DNA from: Opacimonas sp964559075
GTDB taxonomy: Bacteria; Pseudomonadota; Gammaproteobacteria; Enterobacterales; Alteromonadaceae
Direction: 5' to 3'
Assembly: GCA_964559075.1 (NCBI GenBank)
Contig: CAZLGJ010000158.1
Coordinates: 1-5,402, forward strand
DNA: 5,402 nt
Below the pieces are notes generated by a model, which was not told the DNA's origin, ran no database searches, and saw only the letters and a program-made list of their open reading frames with translations. Shown here piece after piece: positions 4,034 through 5,402 of this stretch. The translations under genes were made by a program, and so were the position numbers. How positions within the stretch are numbered: the first letter of the stretch is position 1; every line of letters begins with the position of its first letter.

Positions 4034-5402
4034 ATGAACACACCTTTCAGTAAGATTGCACGTCACGTCGGCGTTGCACTAGCTGCCAGCGCAACCACTA
4101 CTCTGCTTTATACCCCACTAGCTAATGCACAAGATTCAAATGCAGAAGCGGCCGTGGAAAAAATTGCGATTGTCGGTACTCGCGCAGCACCTCGCTCAGT
4201 CAGCGACTCTCCAGTTCCAGTAGACATTATTGGTGCCGACGAGTTTCGTGCCCAAGGTTCAACCGACATGACATCAATGATGCAAGCGGTAGTACCTTCA
4301 TTAAACGTTAACGACCAGCCTATCAACGATGCATCTACCTTGGTGCGCCCTGCTAACTTACGTGGTTTGGCTCCTGATCACACGTTGATTTTGGTCAACG
4401 GTAAGCGTCGCCACCGCTCTGCAGTCATCACCTTCTTAGGTGGCCAAATCAGTGACGGTGCACAAGGACCGGATATTTCGACTATCCCGACGATCGCCCT
4501 TAAGCAAATCGAAGTCCTGCGTGACGGCGCTGCGGCTCAGTACGGCTCTGATGCCATCGCTGGCGTAATCAACTTTGCGTTAAAAGACGATGACGAAGGC
4601 GGTATGGTTGAAGTCTTTGGCGGTGAATACTTTGAAGGCGACGGTGATACTTATCAAGTTTCATTCAACAAAGGCTTCTCGCTTGGTGAAAACACCTTTG
4701 CTAACTTCTCTGCGGAAACGCGTGTCGCGGATCCCACATCTCGCTCTGTACAGCGTGACGATGCTGCAGCATTATCAGCAGCAGGTAACGTATTTGTTCG
4801 TGACCCAGCTCAAATCTGGGGTAGCCCAGAAATCAAAGACGACACTAAGTTTTTCTTAAACATGGGCTTTGATTTGACTGATGATAGCCAAGCATACCTC
4901 TTCTCTAACTATGCGGTTCGTGAAGTGGAAGGTGGTTTCTACTATCGTAACCCGCACAATCGTGGCGGTGTTAACGACGGTGGCACAGGTCCAAACGGTG
5001 AACAACTCTTACTAATCGGTGATGTTACTGGCGATATGTCAGGTAACTGTCCAACAATTGCGGTTGGTGACAATGTGTTAGAAAGCACGCGTTATATCAA
5101 CGAAGTTGCTAACAACCCGGATTGTTTTGCATTTAACGAAATGTTCCCAGGTGGCTTTACGCCGAAGTTTGGTGGTGAAGTAGAAGACTTCTCATTGGTT
5201 GTCGGTGCGCGTGGTGATTTAGCTAACGAAACCACCTTTGATGTCAGCGCTAGCTTCGGTGAAAACTCCATCGACTACGCTATCTCAAACACCATCAACC
5301 CATCTTTAGGTCCAGATACACCGACCTCATTCAAGCCAGGTAAGTATATTCAAACTGAAGCAGCCCTCAACGCCGACTTTACACGCTACGTGTCAGACGA
5401 AG
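4034..5402 (+). CDS. TonB-dependent outer-membrane receptor, N-terminal part
   Basis: The reading frame is open for 456 codons and runs off the window, so the C-terminal barrel is missing. A signal peptide (basic residues near 7–11, hydrophobic core about 12–29, likely cleavage after Ala-Asn-Ala at 30–32) sends it to the outer membrane. VEKIAIVGTR (41–50) lies where the TonB box and the usual plug lead-in are found. The plug domain follows: VPVDIIGADEF (61–71), the NLRGLAPDHTLILVNGKRRH stretch (108–127), and IEVLRDGAAAQYGSDAIAGV (159–178) with the INF motif after it. The rest has alternating short polar and aromatic strands as in a 22-strand barrel. Two cysteines, in GNCPT and NPDCFAF near residues 338 and 362, may form a disulfide in an extracellular loop. 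Such receptors import siderophores, vitamins, glycans or peptides using TonB energy. The substrate cannot be read from this part, and no enzyme or regulator neighbours reveal it. Confidence 0.93.
   Translation, partial: MNTPFSKIARHVGVALAASATTTLLYTPLANAQDSNAEAAVEKIAIVGTRAAPRSVSDSPVPVDIIGADEFRAQGSTDMTSMMQAVVPSLNVNDQPINDASTLVRPANLRGLAPDHTLILVNGKRRHRSAVITFLGGQISDGAQGPDISTIPTIALKQIEVLRDGAAAQYGSDAIAGVINFALKDDDEGGMVEVFGGEYFEGDGDTYQVSFNKGFSLGENTFANFSAETRVADPTSRSVQRDDAAALSAAGNVFVRDPAQIWGSPEIKDDTKFFLNMGFDLTDDSQAYLFSNYAVREVEGGFYYRNPHNRGGVNDGGTGPNGEQLLLIGDVTGDMSGNCPTIAVGDNVLESTRYINEVANNPDCFAFNEMFPGGFTPKFGGEVEDFSLVVGARGDLANETTFDVSASFGENSIDYAISNTINPSLGPDTPTSFKPGKYIQTEAALNADFTRYVSDE

Noticed and set aside
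4108..4326. Minus-strand frame inside the receptor gene
   Set aside because: It is a shadow of the clearly coding plus strand encoding the receptor signal peptide and plug.
4590..4859. Plus-strand 89-codon frame in the receptor region
   Set aside because: It is an out-of-frame shadow. The receptor frame is open across it with clear family motifs.

Overview
The window looks like a chromosomal segment of a marine-type gammaproteobacterium, most likely in Alteromonadales. This is judged from the LptF/LptG sequences, the lptG–RDD–tRNA neighbourhood and the large TonB-dependent receptor. No genus can be named from sequence alone. The first 2.8 kb and the receptor gene use mixed codons at moderate GC. 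The stretch from about 3.03 to 4.0 kb is visibly AT-richer and looks acquired or decaying.

Layout: positions 60–2230 hold lptF and lptG on the plus strand. They overlap by one base and encode the two transmembrane subunits of the LptB2FG lipopolysaccharide extractor. A convergent RDD-family membrane protein gene follows on the minus strand (2278–2817), separated from lptG by a short hairpin-forming spacer. The gap upstream of the RDD gene carries a strong promoter reading the other way into a complete tRNA-Leu with anticodon CAA (2937–3023).

The most interesting part lies directly after the tRNA. A ParDE-type toxin–antitoxin module sits on the minus strand, with an intact ParD-like antitoxin (3336–3596). 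The ParE-like toxin reading frame (3055–3349) is broken by a one-base insertion in a G run and by two further in-frame stops. This module is bounded by the 3' half of the tRNA and by a second copy of that 3' half (3672–3740), giving a unit of 715 bp. The second copy has an enlarged variable arm that can still fold, including a paired (compensatory) base change. It therefore looks like the 3' half of a different tRNA-Leu version rather than a simply decayed copy. The arrangement fits a very small integrated element, or the remnant of a larger one, that used tRNA-Leu as its attachment site. No integrase is visible.

From 4034 to the end of the window runs the N-terminal part of a TonB-dependent outer-membrane receptor with a signal peptide, a plug domain and the first part of the barrel. 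The gene is cut by the window edge. lptFG and the receptor are both envelope functions, but nothing in the sequence ties them into one regulatory unit.
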